Assembly (NCBI RefSeq): GCF_030816725.1
Contig: NZ_JAUSYG010000001.1
Location: forward strand, 3,720,001-3,784,000
DNA length: 64,000 nt
Source: Pseudarthrobacter defluvii
GTDB lineage: Bacteria > Actinomycetota > Actinomycetes > Actinomycetales > Micrococcaceae
Direction of reading: 5' to 3'
This document shows positions 44,289 through 54,382 of this stretch, one piece after another. Under the pieces are notes generated by a model. It was not told the DNA's origin. It saw only the letters and a list, made by a program, of their open reading frames with translations, and made no database searches. Positions within the stretch are counted from its first letter, which is position 1. Each line of letters begins with the position of its first letter. Both the position numbers and the translations under genes were made by a program.

Positions 44289-44326
44289 CCGGTCTGGAAC
44301 GTGATGGGGGACAGGTTCCAGACCGG
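44289..44326. terminator. Hairpin between sigma-factor and DUF1508 genes
   Basis: CCGGTCTGGAAC (44289-44300) pairs perfectly with GTTCCAGACCGG (44315-44326). No T-run follows. It lies in a 244-bp gap that otherwise shows no gene. Confidence 0.6.
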
Positions 44327-44396
44327 CGCTTCATAGAGGTAATCGCTATGCGCCCCGGCAGGGTTACGCGTTCTCAGAATCTTTTTGAAAAGTTTT

Positions 44397-44765
44397 TTAG
44401 CCGGGTGCTGCCCTGGTCCACCGCGGTGCCGCCGCCTGCCGCAGCGGCGCCTTGGCCAACGCGACGGCATGCAGCCTGGCGGGCATGCGCTCCTCGTTGC
44501 ATACGGGCACGACGGCGGCGGGTGGCTCCGCGGCGACAGCAGCGGCGGCGGCAGGCAGGGTTGCGGGACGGGCCACCTCCCCGGCTGGACAGAGATCGGT
44601 GACGAGGCCGGTGCCGGCGCATTCCCGCACGGCAGCGATCCCGGCAACCAGCGATGCTTTGTCCTCAAAGGGCCCGGAAACCGCGATGGCTCCCCCATCG
44701 GGAGCCAGGAGCCGGAACCGGAAGAACAACTCAGCGTCGACGAATGCTTCAAATGTGCCGGCCAT
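44397..44765 (-). CDS. DUF1508 (YegP-like) protein
   Basis: 122 residues. The first ~55 residues (AGTFEAFVDAELFFRFRLLAPDGGAIAVS, then FEDKASLVAGIAAVRECA) match one YegP/DUF1508 repeat, a small beta-beta-alpha domain. The rest is Ala/Pro-rich and ends in a basic tail that looks disordered. Function unknown. Confidence 0.7.
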   Translation of the reverse strand: MAGTFEAFVDAELFFRFRLLAPDGGAIAVSGPFEDKASLVAGIAAVRECAGTGLVTDLCPAGEVARPATLPAAAAAVAAEPPAAVVPVCNEERMPARLHAVALAKAPLRQAAAPRWTRAAPG

Positions 44766-44892
44766 GACGATCCTTCCGTGGGCACCAGGGGTATTACCGA
44801 GTGTGGCTGTCCCGCCGGCAGCCCCACAAGACCGCCCGTGTTAAGCCTGCGTAAATTGCTGGGCACCGCGAGGCACCGCGCCGCATAGCAAA

Positions 44893-44922
44893 CGGCAGGC
44901 CACCTGCAAAGGTGGCCTGCCG
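44893..44922. terminator. Terminator of purA
   Basis: CGGCAGGCCACC and GGTGGCCTGCCG are perfect 12-bp arms with loop TGCAAA. On the minus strand it is followed by TTTGCT, 72 bp past the purA stop. Confidence 0.8.
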
Positions 44923-44994
44923 CCGTCGTATTCCCCACCCGCTCCCTAGCCTCGCAAGCTCGGCCAGGGAACCCTGCGGGCGTGGGCCCACACG

Positions 44995-46284
44995 TTAGTC
45001 GTTGATGAGGTCGTTCACCACGATGGTCTGGTCCCGGTCCGGTCCCACGCCAATGGCGGAGAAGCGGGTTCCGGAGAGCTTTTCCAGCGCCAGCACGTAG
45101 TTCCGCGCGTTTTCCGGCAGGTCCGCGAGGGTGCGGGCCCCGGTGATGTCCTCGGTCCAGCCATCGAAGTATTCGAAGATCGGTTTGGCGTGGTGGAACT
45201 CGGTCTGCGTCATGGGCATCTCGTCGTGGCGGACACCGTCCACGTCGTAGGCCACGCACACGGGGATCTGTTCGATGCCGGTGAGCACGTCCAGCTTGGT
45301 CACGAAGTAGTCCGTGAAGCCGTTCACGCGGGAGGCATGGCGGGCGAGGACGGCGTCATACCAGCCGCAGCGGCGCGGCCGGCCGGTGTTGACCCCGAAC
45401 TCTCCGCCGGTCTTCTGCAGGTACACGCCCATCTCATCGAAGAGCTCGGTGGGGAACGGGCCGGCACCAACGCGGGTGGTGTAGGCCTTGATGATGCCAA
45501 TGGAGCGCGAGATCCGCGTTGGGCCGATGCCCGAGCCGACCGACGCGCCGCCTGCGGTGGGGTTGGAGGAGGTCACGAACGGGTAGGTGCCGTGGTCCAC
45601 GTCCAGGAACGTGGCCTGGCCGCCCTCCATCAGCACCACCTTGCCCTCATCCAGGGCGGTGTTCAGGACCAGGGTGCTGTCGATGACCAGCGGACGGAGC
45701 CGCTCCGCGAAGGACAGGAAATACTCCACGATCTCGTCCACCACCACGCTGCGGCGGTTGTAGACCTTGACCAGGAGTTCGTTTTTCTGGCGCAGCGAGC
45801 CTTCCACCTTCTGGCGAAGGATGGATTCGTCGAAGACGTCCTGGACGCGGATGCCCAGCCGGGCCACCTTGTCCATGTAGGCAGGGCCGATGCCGCGGCC
45901 GGTGGTGCCGATGGCCCGCTTGCCGAGGAATCGTTCGGTCACCTTGTCCAGGACCTGGTGGTACGGTGCCACCAGATGGGCATTGGCGGAGACGCGCAGC
46001 TTGGAGGTGTCGGCACCGCGGGCCTGCAGCCCGTCGATCTCCTGGAAGAGCGCCTCCAGGTTCACCACGCAGCCGTTGCCGATGATGGGAACGGCATTGG
46101 GGCTGAGGATGCCTGCCGGCAGCAGCTTGAGTTCGTACTTTTCACCGCCCACGACGACGGTGTGCCCGGCGTTGTTGCCGCCGTTGGGCTTGACGACGTA
46201 GTCAACACGGCCGCCCAGAAGGTCGGTGGCCTTGCCTTTTCCTTCGTCGCCCCACTGGGCTCCTACGATCACAATTGCTGGCAT
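44995..46284 (-). CDS. purA: Adenylosuccinate synthase
   Basis: 429 residues from the ATG at 46284 with GGAGGATCCC upstream (a GTG-type extension to 46299 is unnecessary). Signature [21 protein letters not shown] (P-loop), [11 protein letters not shown], and the IMP-binding [12 protein letters not shown] region. It converts IMP, aspartate and GTP to adenylosuccinate, the first committed AMP step. Monocistronic by appearance. Confidence 0.96.
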   Translation of the reverse strand: MPAIVIVGAQWGDEGKGKATDLLGGRVDYVVKPNGGNNAGHTVVVGGEKYELKLLPAGILSPNAVPIIGNGCVVNLEALFQEIDGLQARGADTSKLRVSANAHLVAPYHQVLDKVTERFLGKRAIGTTGRGIGPAYMDKVARLGIRVQDVFDESILRQKVEGSLRQKNELLVKVYNRRSVVVDEIVEYFLSFAERLRPLVIDSTLVLNTALDEGKVVLMEGGQATFLDVDHGTYPFVTSSNPTAGGASVGSGIGPTRISRSIGIIKAYTTRVGAGPFPTELFDEMGVYLQKTGGEFGVNTGRPRRCGWYDAVLARHASRVNGFTDYFVTKLDVLTGIEQIPVCVAYDVDGVRHDEMPMTQTEFHHAKPIFEYFDGWTEDITGARTLADLPENARNYVLALEKLSGTRFSAIGVGPDRDQTIVVNDLIND

Positions 46285-46538
46285 GGGATCCTCCCCCATT
46301 CGTTCGGGCTGCCCGGGTGCCGCCGCGTGGCGGTCCTGGTCAAGCGCCGTTCATGAGAATGCCCCGAACATACCGGCCTCCGCGCGGCCGCAGTACGGCA
46401 CGGCGGAGGAAGAGTTCCGGGGCTCTTACCACCCAAGTTTAGCGGATGGGGCACTTCCGCCACTGTTGTGGCCCGCCGCGGCCCTTCCCGTGGAGGACCG
46501 CGGCGGCGCCGGGCAGGACCGGGGCGGGCGGCAGGCTG

Positions 46539-47618
46539 CTACTCGTCCTCGGCTTCTCCTGCCGGGCGGGACGTCTGCTCGGCGAGCGTGTCCCAGAAGG
46601 AGGTGTCGGCGTCGGCGATTGAACCGTCTGCGATGGCGGCGGCGGTGGACGTCAGCGTGGTGACCGTCTGCTTGATCAGGTAGCCGTTGCTGCGCTGTCC
46701 CAGGGCGTAGCCGTCCAGGTAGTGGTCGGACATGCCGCGCATCTCGAAGAGCAGGGTGGCGATGCCGTACTCCACGGAGAGGCCGTTGCGGCTGATGGTC
46801 TCGGCGCTGCCGCCCTGGTACTTGCCCAGGTGGCCCCACCCGGTGGAGTCAACATTGTTGAAGACCACGGCGCCCAACTGCTTGGACTTCTCGACGACGG
46901 CGGGGTCGGCGTTCGGGGTGGTGGGGTACAGGATGGACCCGGACACCAGTTTGCCGTCGCGCTCCGCCCGGGTGCCTTGGTGGTGGAGGTCGATCATGTA
47001 GTCGATCCGGTACTTGCGCATTACGTTGTTGTGCAGCGCCTGGGTCTCCGGCTGGTTCTTGGCCACGTGGTCGCGGTTGAGGTCCACGCCCTCTGCGTTG
47101 TAGCGGGTGAGGTGGCGGTCCCCCTTGGCGAGGTAGTTGTCCAGGGAGAAGTTCACGTCCCCCATGGCACCGTCCGCATTGAGCATGGGCACCACCAGGA
47201 TGTTCACGCCCTTGAGGATGTCGGCAGACTTGCCGGTGCCCAGGTGCCTGATGAACTCCATGGCGCCCTCGGTGGTGAGCTGCTCGTTTCCGTGCTGCTG
47301 GGTCAGGTAAAGGATGGTGGGCTTGGCCGGGTCCGAGATGTACTTGGCCAGGTGGATGTCGCGGCCCTTCACGGTCTGGCCGATGACCTCCAGTTCCATG
47401 CCGGGCTGGCGGGCGTCCTGGTCCTTCAGGAACGAGACCATCTGGTCATAGGTAGCCAGCTTTGTAGTGGTGATCTGGCCGTTGCCGTCGTAGTTCGGGC
47501 CCTCGCCCACGGCGTGGGCCAGCGGAGCCGGTCCGGCCACGACGGCGAGCGCCAGGGCGCCGGAAAGGGCAAGGTTCCTGAAGGTTGGCAGGGGTTTGTT
47601 CGCCGGGGATTTGTTCAC
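46539..47618 (-). CDS. Secreted M14-family zinc carboxypeptidase
   Basis: 359 residues from a GTG at 47618 with AGAGG upstream. Signal peptide (TFRNLALSGALALAVVAGPAPLAHA). Zinc-binding HGNEQ (His, Glu) and a later His in IDLHHQG; the catalytic Glu is likely in LLFEMRG. GVNILVVPMLNADGAMGDVN and EGVDLNRDH are further family features. It should trim C-terminal residues from external peptides or act on cell-wall peptides. Confidence 0.88.
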   Translation of the reverse strand: MNKSPANKPLPTFRNLALSGALALAVVAGPAPLAHAVGEGPNYDGNGQITTTKLATYDQMVSFLKDQDARQPGMELEVIGQTVKGRDIHLAKYISDPAKPTILYLTQQHGNEQLTTEGAMEFIRHLGTGKSADILKGVNILVVPMLNADGAMGDVNFSLDNYLAKGDRHLTRYNAEGVDLNRDHVAKNQPETQALHNNVMRKYRIDYMIDLHHQGTRAERDGKLVSGSILYPTTPNADPAVVEKSKQLGAVVFNNVDSTGWGHLGKYQGGSAETISRNGLSVEYGIATLLFEMRGMSDHYLDGYALGQRSNGYLIKQTVTTLTSTAAAIADGSIADADTSFWDTLAEQTSRPAGEAEDE

Positions 47619-47838
47619 GGTGCGATGACCTCTTCTTTGAGTGCAGTGGGTGCGGCAGCCGGTCATGTCCCTCATTCGGCTGTGACATGAGCCAACCAAG
47701 CTGGACACAATCTGTCAATACGCTGGACAAATTCCGTAAGGGTACCAAGGGTTCCCGAGGCGACAGCAGGCGGACCTGGCGCGACACAAAGCGGACATGA
47801 CTTGCCCGAAGGCGGGCATCTGGATTTAAGTGAGAGGG

Positions 47839-47940
47839 AACCATCCGGAGCGGCCGAGAGACCTGGCTCGATGACGCCGCAGCAACCACGGTTCAGCAGA
47901 CTCCTGCTGGCCGACGGTGCTACTGCCAGGACCGATGGAA
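47839..47940 (+). promoter_or_regulatory. S-box (SAM) riboswitch, short form
   Basis: Core GAGCGGCCGAGAGACCTGG, CGATGACGCCGCAGCAACC and GGTGCTACTGCCAGG. P1 pairs CCATC (47841-47845) with GATGG (47934-47938), and AGCAG/CTGCT forms the middle arm. The ribosome site AAGGAAG begins right after P1. It shares most core bases with the riboswitch at 34483 but lacks its long arm. The upstream gap (47619-47838) shows nothing else. Confidence 0.87.
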
Positions 47941-47954
47941 AGGAAGATTCCAGC

Positions 47955-49163
47955 ATGTCCGTGAACACCGACCACATCCGCGTAACCCACGCCGGGTCCC
48001 TGCCCCGCACCCCGGAACTGATCGCGGCCAACGCCGCCAAGGAAACCAGCGGCGTCACTCCGGAATTCCTGAAACTCCTCGAGGCCTCTGTGGTGGATGT
48101 CGTGCAGCGCCAGAAGGACCTCGGCATCGACATCCCCAACGACGGCGAATACGGACACACCATGTCCAGCTCCGTGGACTACGGTGCCTGGTGGAACTAC
48201 TCCTTCGCGCGGCTGGGCGGGCTGGAGCCCACCGATGTGGACCGCTGGGCCGACACGCAGGTACGCCGCTCGTCCCCCGGCAACATCGTCCTGACCTCCT
48301 TCCCCGACCGGCGGGACAGGCAGGCGTTCAACGAGGCCTACAACGATCCCTCCTCAGGCATCCTGGCCCACCGCAAGAGCGTCACCCAGCCCAAGATCGC
48401 CGGACCCTTGACGTACACGGGCCAGGACCTGGTGGCCTCGGACATCAGGAACCTAAAGAAGGGCCTTGCGGCCGCAGGGCTTTCTGACGGCTTCGTCGCG
48501 TCGCTGTCCCCCGGCTCCTGCGCCCGCGTGGCCAACGAGTACTACACCTCGGACGAGGAACTGGTCTACGCCTGCGCCGACGCCATGCGGGAGGAATACA
48601 AGGCGATCATCGACGCCGGCCTCACCGTGCAACTCGACGATCCTTCCCTGGCCGAAAGCTGGGACCAGATCAATCCGGAGCCGTCACTGGAGGACTACCT
48701 GAAGTTCATCCAGCTGCGCGTCGAGGCCACCAACTGGGCCCTGAGGGACCTTCCGCAGGAACAGATCCGGCTGCACGTCTGCTGGGGCTCCTGGCACGGT
48801 CCGCACACCACCGACATCCCGTTTGCGGACATCATCGGCTCCGTGCTGCAGGTCAACGCCGGCGCCTACTCCTTCGAGGCTGCGAACGTGCGCCACGAAC
48901 ACGAATGGCGGGTGTGGGAAGACACCAAGCTGCCGGAAGGCAAGGCCATCATCCCGGGCGTCGTGTCGCACGCCACCAACGTGGTGGAACACCCCGACCT
49001 GGTGGCAGACCGCATTGTCCGCTTTGCCGATGTCGTGGGCCGGGAAAACGTCATCGCCTCCACCGACTGCGGCCTGGGCGGCCGGGTCCACCCGCAGATC
49101 GCCTTCGCCAAGCTGGAGGCCCTCGGCGAGGGCGCGCGCCGGGCCACCAGCCGCCTCTGGTAG
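47955..49163 (+). CDS. Cobalamin-independent methionine synthase family protein (MetE C-terminal type)
   Basis: 402 residues from the ATG at 47955. Only the MetE C-terminal catalytic barrel is present: THAGSLPRTPELIAAN, QLDDPSLAESW, HVCWGSWHGPHTT with zinc ligands His and Cys, IIPGVVSHATNVVEHP and STDCGLGGRVHP (zinc Cys). Such core-MetE proteins make methionine from homocysteine, with a methyl donor that is not known for most of them. The SAM riboswitch supports a methionine role. Confidence 0.9.
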   Translation: MSVNTDHIRVTHAGSLPRTPELIAANAAKETSGVTPEFLKLLEASVVDVVQRQKDLGIDIPNDGEYGHTMSSSVDYGAWWNYSFARLGGLEPTDVDRWADTQVRRSSPGNIVLTSFPDRRDRQAFNEAYNDPSSGILAHRKSVTQPKIAGPLTYTGQDLVASDIRNLKKGLAAAGLSDGFVASLSPGSCARVANEYYTSDEELVYACADAMREEYKAIIDAGLTVQLDDPSLAESWDQINPEPSLEDYLKFIQLRVEATNWALRDLPQEQIRLHVCWGSWHGPHTTDIPFADIIGSVLQVNAGAYSFEAANVRHEHEWRVWEDTKLPEGKAIIPGVVSHATNVVEHPDLVADRIVRFADVVGRENVIASTDCGLGGRVHPQIAFAKLEALGEGARRATSRLW

Positions 49164-49180
49164 CTGCGGGAGGCGGAGCG

Positions 49181-49240
49181 GGAAACCGCCGGTTCCGTGC
49201 CCTGACTGAATCAGGTGCACGGGACCGGCGTTTCGTTTCC
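49181..49240 (+). terminator. Hairpin terminator after the MetE-like gene
   Basis: GGAAACCGCCGGTTCCGTGC pairs with GCACGGGACCGGCGTTTCG (one bulge), and an inner CCTGA/TCAGG stem closes the loop. Confidence 0.75.
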
Positions 49241-49373
49241 CGGGGCTTGCTAAACTGGGTAAGGCCGACCAGGAATCGGTCCACCCCAATCAACCGCCGC
49301 TGATGGTCGCGCCCCCGCGCGCCCATTTCTGTGGCGGCAGCAACGCCAATCCCCGCAGGAGAACCAGCACTTC

Positions 49374-50003
49374 ATGACAGCCCTGGCACCCGAAACATTC
49401 CACGAACAGCTCATGAGCCGCCGCTACGAACCCAGCGTTGCCGCCGTTAACGAGCTGTGTGATTCCCTGCAGGACGCCAAGCCCGGAACCGTGGTCCCCT
49501 ACGTGGACCCCATGCATGACGTCGAGGAATGCCGCATCATCAGCCTGTTCTCCAATATCGCTGAGGTGGACCCGTCCGGGTTCATCACCGCCGGGGACCA
49601 GGATGCCGCCACCCGCATGCTTGGCCTTCAGTGGAAGCTGGGCCTGCGCCCCGAGTTCGTGATGCCTTGGAACGTCCACCCCTGGCACGTCCCCGGCGAA
49701 GCCAACGGCAAGTTCACCCCTGACCAGATCCAGGCCGGCCTGAAGCCGCTGCTGAAGTTCCTGGCACTGGTGCCCCGCGCCTCGGTGATTGTGGCGCACG
49801 GCACCGAAGCCAACCGCCTTGCCAACCTGCTGCTGAAGACCGAGGTCCCCCTGCTGTGGCGCCGCGGCCTGAAGACCTATAAGGTCCGCTCGCTGAGCGG
49901 CCGGGCGTTCGCCGGTTCCCCGGCGCGCCAGGAGGAATTCCTGGAAGACATGCGCGCGGCCTACGCCGACGCGATGGCCCGCACCGGCATCGCCAAGCCT
50001 TAA
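49374..50003 (+). CDS. Uracil-DNA-glycosylase-superfamily-like protein
   Basis: 209 residues. Segments IISLFSNIAEVDPSGF, FVMPWNVHPWHVPGE and LALVPRASVIVAHGTEAN lie in the order of UDG-superfamily motifs (water-activating region, core strand, and late loop with His), but the motifs are degenerate and the activity is uncertain. Actinobacterial homologues are often named uracil-DNA glycosylase. A TAAACT box near 49250 and GCAGGAG precede it with a ~115-nt leader. Confidence 0.55.
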   Translation: MTALAPETFHEQLMSRRYEPSVAAVNELCDSLQDAKPGTVVPYVDPMHDVEECRIISLFSNIAEVDPSGFITAGDQDAATRMLGLQWKLGLRPEFVMPWNVHPWHVPGEANGKFTPDQIQAGLKPLLKFLALVPRASVIVAHGTEANRLANLLLKTEVPLLWRRGLKTYKVRSLSGRAFAGSPARQEEFLEDMRAAYADAMARTGIAKP

Positions 50004-50008
50004 ACGAC

Positions 50009-50055
50009 CGACGGCGGGTGGTCACCTTTCCAGGAAAGGTAACCACCCGCCGTCG
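50009..50055. terminator. Long hairpin terminator
   Basis: CGACGGCGGGTGGT and ACCTTTCC pair with GGAAAGGT and ACCACCCGCCGTCG (22 of 23 positions, minimal loop). It begins 6 nt after the stop of the UDG-like gene. Confidence 0.8.
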
Positions 50056-50128
50056 TCGTATGTAGGGGCCTCCGCCGCCGAGGGTTCCCGGCTGAGCGAA
50101 GCGAAGCCAGGGAGGCGGTTGGGGACCG

Positions 50129-50551
50129 CTACTTTGCTTCGATGGCTGCCTTGGCTGTGGGGTCCGAGTCGTTCAGGAACTTCTCGATCCGCTCCGGCTC
50201 CTCTGCCTCGCCAATGGCCGAGGACGCCCGGCCCAGGGAATAGAGGGCGCGCAGGAACCCGCGGTTGGGCTCATGCTCCCAAGGGATGGGCCCGACGCCG
50301 CGCCAGCCGTTGCGGCGCAGCGAGTCCAGGCCGCGGTGGTAGCCGACGCGGGAGTAGGCGTAGGAGTCGATGGTGCGCCCCTCAGCCCACGCCTCCTCGG
50401 CCAGGATGGCCCAGAGCAGCGATGAGGTGGGGTGCTTTTCCACCAGGTCCAGGGCTTCGTGCCCGGCCTCCAGCTGTGCGTTGACCTCGGTTTCGGCAGG
50501 CAGGAGCGTGGGCTCCGGCCCCATCAGGTTCCGGCGGAACTCGTCCGACAT
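50129..50551 (-). CDS. DUF3151 family protein
   Basis: 140 residues. EFRRNLMGPEPTLLP, LLWAILAEEAWAEGRTIDSYAY and GVGPIPWEHEPNRGFLRAL are the DUF3151 signature, an Actinobacteria-specific family. It follows fba with the fba stop and this ATG directly adjacent (TAAATG). Function unknown; the linkage to fba is typical of Micrococcales. Confidence 0.9.
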   Translation of the reverse strand: MSDEFRRNLMGPEPTLLPAETEVNAQLEAGHEALDLVEKHPTSSLLWAILAEEAWAEGRTIDSYAYSRVGYHRGLDSLRRNGWRGVGPIPWEHEPNRGFLRALYSLGRASSAIGEAEEPERIEKFLNDSDPTAKAAIEAK

Positions 50552-51571
<1,020 letters not shown>

Positions 51572-51691
51572 GCTGGCTCCTCTGCTGAAGTTCGTCTGTG
51601 GGTGGATGACCCTCAAATAGACCGCTTACGGCTTGGCACCATCCTAGCCATTAGCGGGCCCGGAGTGCTCCGGGTTACGCCCGGCCCCTCC

Positions 51692-51752
51692 CGCGATATG
51701 GCACTTGGCGGCAGTGCTGCGGCCAGGGATTGCCCTCACCTGCCATATCGCG
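51692..51752. repeat. Palindrome C, downstream side of the second DUF559 gene
   Basis: CGCGATATGGCA (51692-51703) pairs perfectly with TGCCATATCGCG (51741-51752); the inner 37 nt form a weaker GGCAGT/ATTGCC stem. The left arm continues CTTGGCG, as in palindrome D. The stop codon of the DUF559 gene (51736-51738) lies inside the palindrome, so the last five residues are encoded by its right arm. Confidence 0.9.
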
Positions 51753-52674
51753 ACCAGCCGCGGCTCTGCAGAGCCTCCCGGACTTTGCGTACGACGGCGG
51801 GCCGGTCACCTTCAAGGTGCTGCCTGCCGACGCGTACCTCCAGCCAGCCCAAGGCCAGACTCCGGTCGTATCGTTCCATGTCCCGCAGATGCTGTTCGGG
51901 CTCTGCGTGGTGCCGGCCGTCGTACTGGAGTGCAATGCGCCACTGCGGGTAAGCCGCGTCCGGCCAGAGGACCGGGACGCCGCGGACATCCAGGACCACG
52001 TGGTTGAGAACCGGCTCCGGCAGTCCGGCGTCGACGAGGGCCAGGCGCATATGTGTCTCCGGTGCCGAGTCGGCACCCACCCGGATGAGTTCGAGGGCGG
52101 CCCGGGCAATTTTCACACCACGCATCCCCACGTGGCTCGCAGCCATCCTTTTCAGATCCTCCAGGCCGCACAACGCCTCCCGCGGATGGGGAAACTCCGG
52201 CCCGTGGGTGCAGACGAAATGGTCCCCGACGGCAACGAGTTCTGCCAGATCCAGCACCGAGGCAAGGTCCAGCCAGGTCCGCGCAGGCGAGGTGAGCCGG
52301 ACGCCGTCGTACTCCACTACCTCGTCCGGCAGGAAGGTCAGCAAATGGCCCACCACGTTGGCCCGGCGCGGAAAGCTGAAACCACGCCGGCGTGCAAGGT
52401 GGACCCGCCAGTCGCTCGCGGGCCCGGCCGGCAACGGCGCTCCCCACACCCGAGCAGCGGACAAAGAGGCCAGGATGGAGGTGTCATCAAGGTCGGTGTA
52501 CGCGCGCAACGCGGCTGCTCCGGCAGCACCTGAGTGGACTCGCACCCGGATTCCCCGGGATACGGTCACCAGGTCCTTCGCCGTGGTGCGCGTGCGGGAG
52601 ATTCCGGCTTTGTCGGAGGCCCGGAGTGAGAAGGAACCTGTGGTCAGGTGATCGGGAAGGGATGCCCTGCGCAT
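51736..52674 (-). CDS. AbiEi-N/DUF559-type endonuclease-like protein (copy 2)
   Basis: 312 residues, ATG at 52674. N-terminal winged-helix-like segment (FSLRASDKAGISRTRTT), middle LTSPARTWLDLASVLDLAEL, and C-terminal nuclease-like IALQYDGRHHAEPEQHLRDMERYDR ... LGWLEVRV. The order is the same as copy 1 (28899-29840); ALELIRVG-A/S-DSA and RLALVDAGLPEPVLN are shared. One acidic position of copy 1 (IEYEG) is Gln here (LQYDG), so activity may differ. Bracketed by palindromes C and D. Confidence 0.75.
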   Translation of the reverse strand: MRRASLPDHLTTGSFSLRASDKAGISRTRTTAKDLVTVSRGIRVRVHSGAAGAAALRAYTDLDDTSILASLSAARVWGAPLPAGPASDWRVHLARRRGFSFPRRANVVGHLLTFLPDEVVEYDGVRLTSPARTWLDLASVLDLAELVAVGDHFVCTHGPEFPHPREALCGLEDLKRMAASHVGMRGVKIARAALELIRVGADSAPETHMRLALVDAGLPEPVLNHVVLDVRGVPVLWPDAAYPQWRIALQYDGRHHAEPEQHLRDMERYDRSLALGWLEVRVGRQHLEGDRPAVVRKVREALQSRGWSRYGR

Positions 52675-52737
52675 GCCCCATTCTGGCGTGCGGGAGAGGC
52701 AGCGGTGAGGTTATCCACAGGCTGAGCCCTCGCTGCA

Positions 52738-52802
52738 CCCGCGAGATGGCACTTGGCGCTAGTCAGACCCGCCGCGACTGCGGTTAAATGCCATCTCGCG
52801 GG
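52738..52802. repeat. Palindrome D, upstream side of the second DUF559 gene
   Basis: CCCGCGAGATGGCA (52738-52751) pairs perfectly with TGCCATCTCGCGGG (52789-52802); AGTC/GACT close an inner 11-nt loop. It shares CGCGA-K-ATGGCACTTGGCG with palindrome C. It ends 1 nt from the stop of the SpoU gene and starts 63 bp upstream of the DUF559 ATG. Confidence 0.9.
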
Positions 52803-52803
52803 G

Positions 52804-53493
52804 TCAGACGTGCTGGTTGAAGACGTGGCGGCGGATCCAGGCGTGCATTGCGATGGCGGCGGCGGAGGCGGCATTGATGGAGCGGGTGGAGCCGAACTGT
52901 TCTATCGACAAGGTGTCGACGGCGGCCTGGTGGACTTCCGGGGTCAGGCCCGGCCCCTCCTGTCCGAAGACCAGCACGCAGTCGCGCGGCAGTTCGTACG
53001 TTTCCAGGGGGACGGAGTCCGGGAAGATGTCGATCCCGATGATGGCCAGCCCCTCCCCCTGCGCCCACTGGACGAAGTCCTCGACGGTGGGGTGGTGGCG
53101 GACGTGCTGGTAGCGGTCGGTGACCATGGCTCCGCGCCGGTTCCACCGCCGTCGGCCGATGATGTGCACCTCCTTGGCGAGGAAGGCGTTGGCGGTGCGC
53201 ACCACGGTGCCGATGTTCAGGTCGTGCTGCCAGTTCTCGATGGCCACGTGGAAGTTGTGCCGCCGAGAGTCCAGGTCCGCCACGATCGCCTCGTGCTTCC
53301 AGTACCGGTACTTGTCCAGGACGTTGCGGCGGTCGCCGTCTGCCAGCAGGTCGGGGTCCCAGTGGTCACCTTCCGGCGACTCCCCTTCCCAGGGCCCGAC
53401 GCCGATCTCCGCCTTTGCGGGTTCGGTTCCGGCCGGTTCGTCTTCCCCGGGAGCGTGGTTGGGTTCGTCTGTCATGCCGGGCGTTTGGTTCAC
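52804..53493 (-). CDS. SpoU/TrmH-family RNA 2'-O-methyltransferase
   Basis: 229 residues from a GTG at 53493 (an ATG at 53475 is an alternative). After a ~70-residue acidic tail, SPOUT motif 1 is ENWQHDLNIGTVVRTA, motif 2 is LVFGQEGPGL and motif 3 is IEQFGSTRSINAASAAAIAMH. It methylates a ribose in tRNA or rRNA with SAM. The target nucleotide is not predictable. Confidence 0.9.
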   Translation of the reverse strand: MNQTPGMTDEPNHAPGEDEPAGTEPAKAEIGVGPWEGESPEGDHWDPDLLADGDRRNVLDKYRYWKHEAIVADLDSRRHNFHVAIENWQHDLNIGTVVRTANAFLAKEVHIIGRRRWNRRGAMVTDRYQHVRHHPTVEDFVQWAQGEGLAIIGIDIFPDSVPLETYELPRDCVLVFGQEGPGLTPEVHQAAVDTLSIEQFGSTRSINAASAAAIAMHAWIRRHVFNQHV

Positions 53494-53545
53494 CCTTCAA
53501 CACTAGACTGGACTCTTCAGGCAACCATCACAGGCGGAGGCAGGC

Positions 53546-54382
53546 ATGGCAGAAGCAGACGAGGTAACGGGCAACCCGTCGGTATACCGAAGCGGCCAGG
53601 AAATCGAGTGCTGGCTGACGGACATGGACGGCGTCCTGGTCCATGAGAACCAGCCCATCCCGGGAGCCGCGGAGCTGATCCAGCGCTGGGTGGATACGTC
53701 CAAACGGTTCCTGGTGCTGACCAACAACTCCATCTTCACCCCGCGCGACCTTGCCGCCCGCCTCCGTGCATCGGGCCTGGAGATCCCGGAAGAGAACATC
53801 TGGACCTCCGCCCTTGCCACGGCCCAGTTCCTGAAGGACCAGGTGTCCGCCGGGGGTGCGGAGTCGGGCAACCGCGCCTACACCATCGGTGAAGCAGGGC
53901 TTACGACGGCGCTGCACGAGGCCGGCTTCATCCTCACCGACCAGAACCCGGACTTCGTGGTGCTCGGCGAGACGCGTACGTACTCTTTCGAGGCGATCAC
54001 CACCGCGATCCGCCTGATCCTGGCCGGTGCCCGGTTCATTGCCACCAACCCGGACGCCACCGGCCCGTCGAAGGACGGCCCGATGCCGGCCACCGGCGCC
54101 ATCGCAGCCCTGATCTCCAAGGCCACCGGCCGTGAACCGTACATTGTGGGCAAGCCCAACCCCATGATGTTCCGTTCAGCAATGAACCAGATCGATGCCC
54201 ATTCCGAGACCACCGCCATGATCGGGGACCGGATGGATACTGACATCATCGCGGGCATGGAGGCAGGCCTGCACACCGTCCTGGTCCTCAGCGGCATCAC
54301 GCACAAGGACGACATCGCCGCCTACCCGTTCCGGCCAAACCAGGTCCTGAACTCGGTGGCGGACCTGAAAAACCAGATCTAG
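53546..54382 (+). CDS. HAD-IIA hydrolase (NagD-like)
   Basis: 278 residues, ATG at 53546 with GGAGG upstream and a TAGACT box near 53505. HAD motif I is WLTDMDGVLV, motif II is LVLTNNSI, motif III is IVGKPNPMMF and motif IV is IGDRMDTDIIAGMEAG. The C2 cap type fits phosphatases of the NagD/PGP group acting on small sugar phosphates or nucleotides. Convergent with the next gene; the two stop codons overlap. Confidence 0.92.
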   Translation: MAEADEVTGNPSVYRSGQEIECWLTDMDGVLVHENQPIPGAAELIQRWVDTSKRFLVLTNNSIFTPRDLAARLRASGLEIPEENIWTSALATAQFLKDQVSAGGAESGNRAYTIGEAGLTTALHEAGFILTDQNPDFVVLGETRTYSFEAITTAIRLILAGARFIATNPDATGPSKDGPMPATGAIAALISKATGREPYIVGKPNPMMFRSAMNQIDAHSETTAMIGDRMDTDIIAGMEAGLHTVLVLSGITHKDDIAAYPFRPNQVLNSVADLKNQI

